Both the position numbers and the translations under genes were made by a program. Shown here piece after piece: positions 63,863-64,000 of a DNA stretch of 64,000 nt. The first letter of the stretch is position 1; each line of letters opens with the position of its first letter. The notes under the pieces are model-generated. The model was given only the letters and a program-made list of their open reading frames with translations. It searched no databases and was not told the origin of the DNA. The DNA is from Pseudomonadota bacterium (GTDB lineage Bacteria > Pseudomonadota > Gammaproteobacteria > Steroidobacterales > Steroidobacteraceae): positions 62,001 through 126,000 of the forward strand of contig JAFEDS010000020.1 of the NCBI GenBank assembly GCA_018241505.1, read 5' to 3'.

Positions 63863-64000
63863 TCAGGTAGTGGCCCGCAACCCTAAAGGTATTTGCTGGC
63901 GAAGGACTTTACGATGGTGTAGGTTGCTTTTAAGCCACCTCACTGCGCTCAAATAGAGGTCGAAGCCTTTGAACGATTTGACTAAAAATATCCTCCTCTG
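63863..64000 (-). CDS. Possible C-terminal fragment of an unknown gene at the window edge
   Basis: A minus-strand frame is open from the window edge to a TGA at 63863-63865 (45 codons). Its composition is AT-richer and its codons (ATA, TTA, TTG) differ from the neighbours. The translated piece is basic (FDLYLSAVRWLKSNLHHRKVL) and I recognise no family. In most gammaproteobacteria the rlmE (ftsJ) gene lies next to yhbY; this piece does not look like it. Because it may be chance, confidence is low. Confidence 0.25.
   Translation of the reverse strand, partial: QRRIFLVKSFKGFDLYLSAVRWLKSNLHHRKVLRQQIPLGLRATT

Overview
The window reads as a GC-rich gammaproteobacterial chromosome segment. The blocks hrcA-grpE-dnaK-dnaJ-dapB-carA-carB-greA-yhbY, smpB-ssrA beside ratA-rnfH, bamE/fur, recN-nadK, dnaX-ybaB-recR, rsgA/orn and ppsA/ppsR are typical of that class. 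The large acyl-CoA catabolic complement would fit a Steroidobacter/Nevskia-like lineage, but that placement is an inference.

Layout. 1-4785 (+): an aromatic or amide oxidation operon with a dehydrogenase fragment, PaaI-type thioesterase, HpaB-type monooxygenase, cupin, alpha/beta hydrolase, aspartate-dehydrogenase-like protein and HpaC-type flavin reductase. 4831-17610 (-): eleven same-strand genes for activation and beta-oxidation of an unknown acid or amide (PaaK-like ligase, BAAT-like hydrolase, acyl-CoA synthetase, glyoxalase-like protein, SDR, enoyl-CoA hydratase, amidohydrolase, thiolase, acyl-CoA dehydrogenase, CaiB transferase, amidase). A hypothetical gene, a TetR regulator and a SnoaL-like protein follow. 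19734-24297 (-): a secreted YncE-propeller/phosphoesterase and a BlaI-BlaR1-like pair. 24751-27981 (+): the SRP RNA gene, a four-copy 34-bp tandem repeat, then dnaX-ybaB-recR with a GH43 glycosidase directly behind. 29830-45762: housekeeping genes (rsgA, orn, ppsA, ppsR, prc) mixed with accessory metabolism (dehydratase, GFA, isochorismatase, Gfo/Idh oxidoreductase, FAD dehydrogenase, N-carbamoylputrescine amidase) and a UdgX-type uracil-DNA glycosylase. 45891-63782: ssrA, smpB, ratA-rnfH, bamE, fur, recN, nadK, the heat-shock operon, dapB, carAB, greA and yhbY.

The outstanding feature is ssrA (minus strand, 46530 to 45891). The tmRNA gene is split in its T loop by a 288-nt group I intron (46195 to 45908). 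Without the intron the T stem and acceptor stem cannot form; with it removed, the exons join into a canonical tmRNA 3' end. The intron has group I core motifs resembling, from memory, the small IC3 tRNA introns such as Azoarcus tRNA-Ile, and carries no endonuclease gene. Ribosome rescue in this organism should therefore depend on RNA self-splicing.

Other points of interest are a dispersed two-palindrome repeat (three copies), a probable carAB attenuator with an 18-codon leader, a RecN with a long Ala/Lys-rich tail, and a short AT-richer sequence at the right edge. No tRNA, rRNA, CRISPR array or intact insertion sequence was seen.
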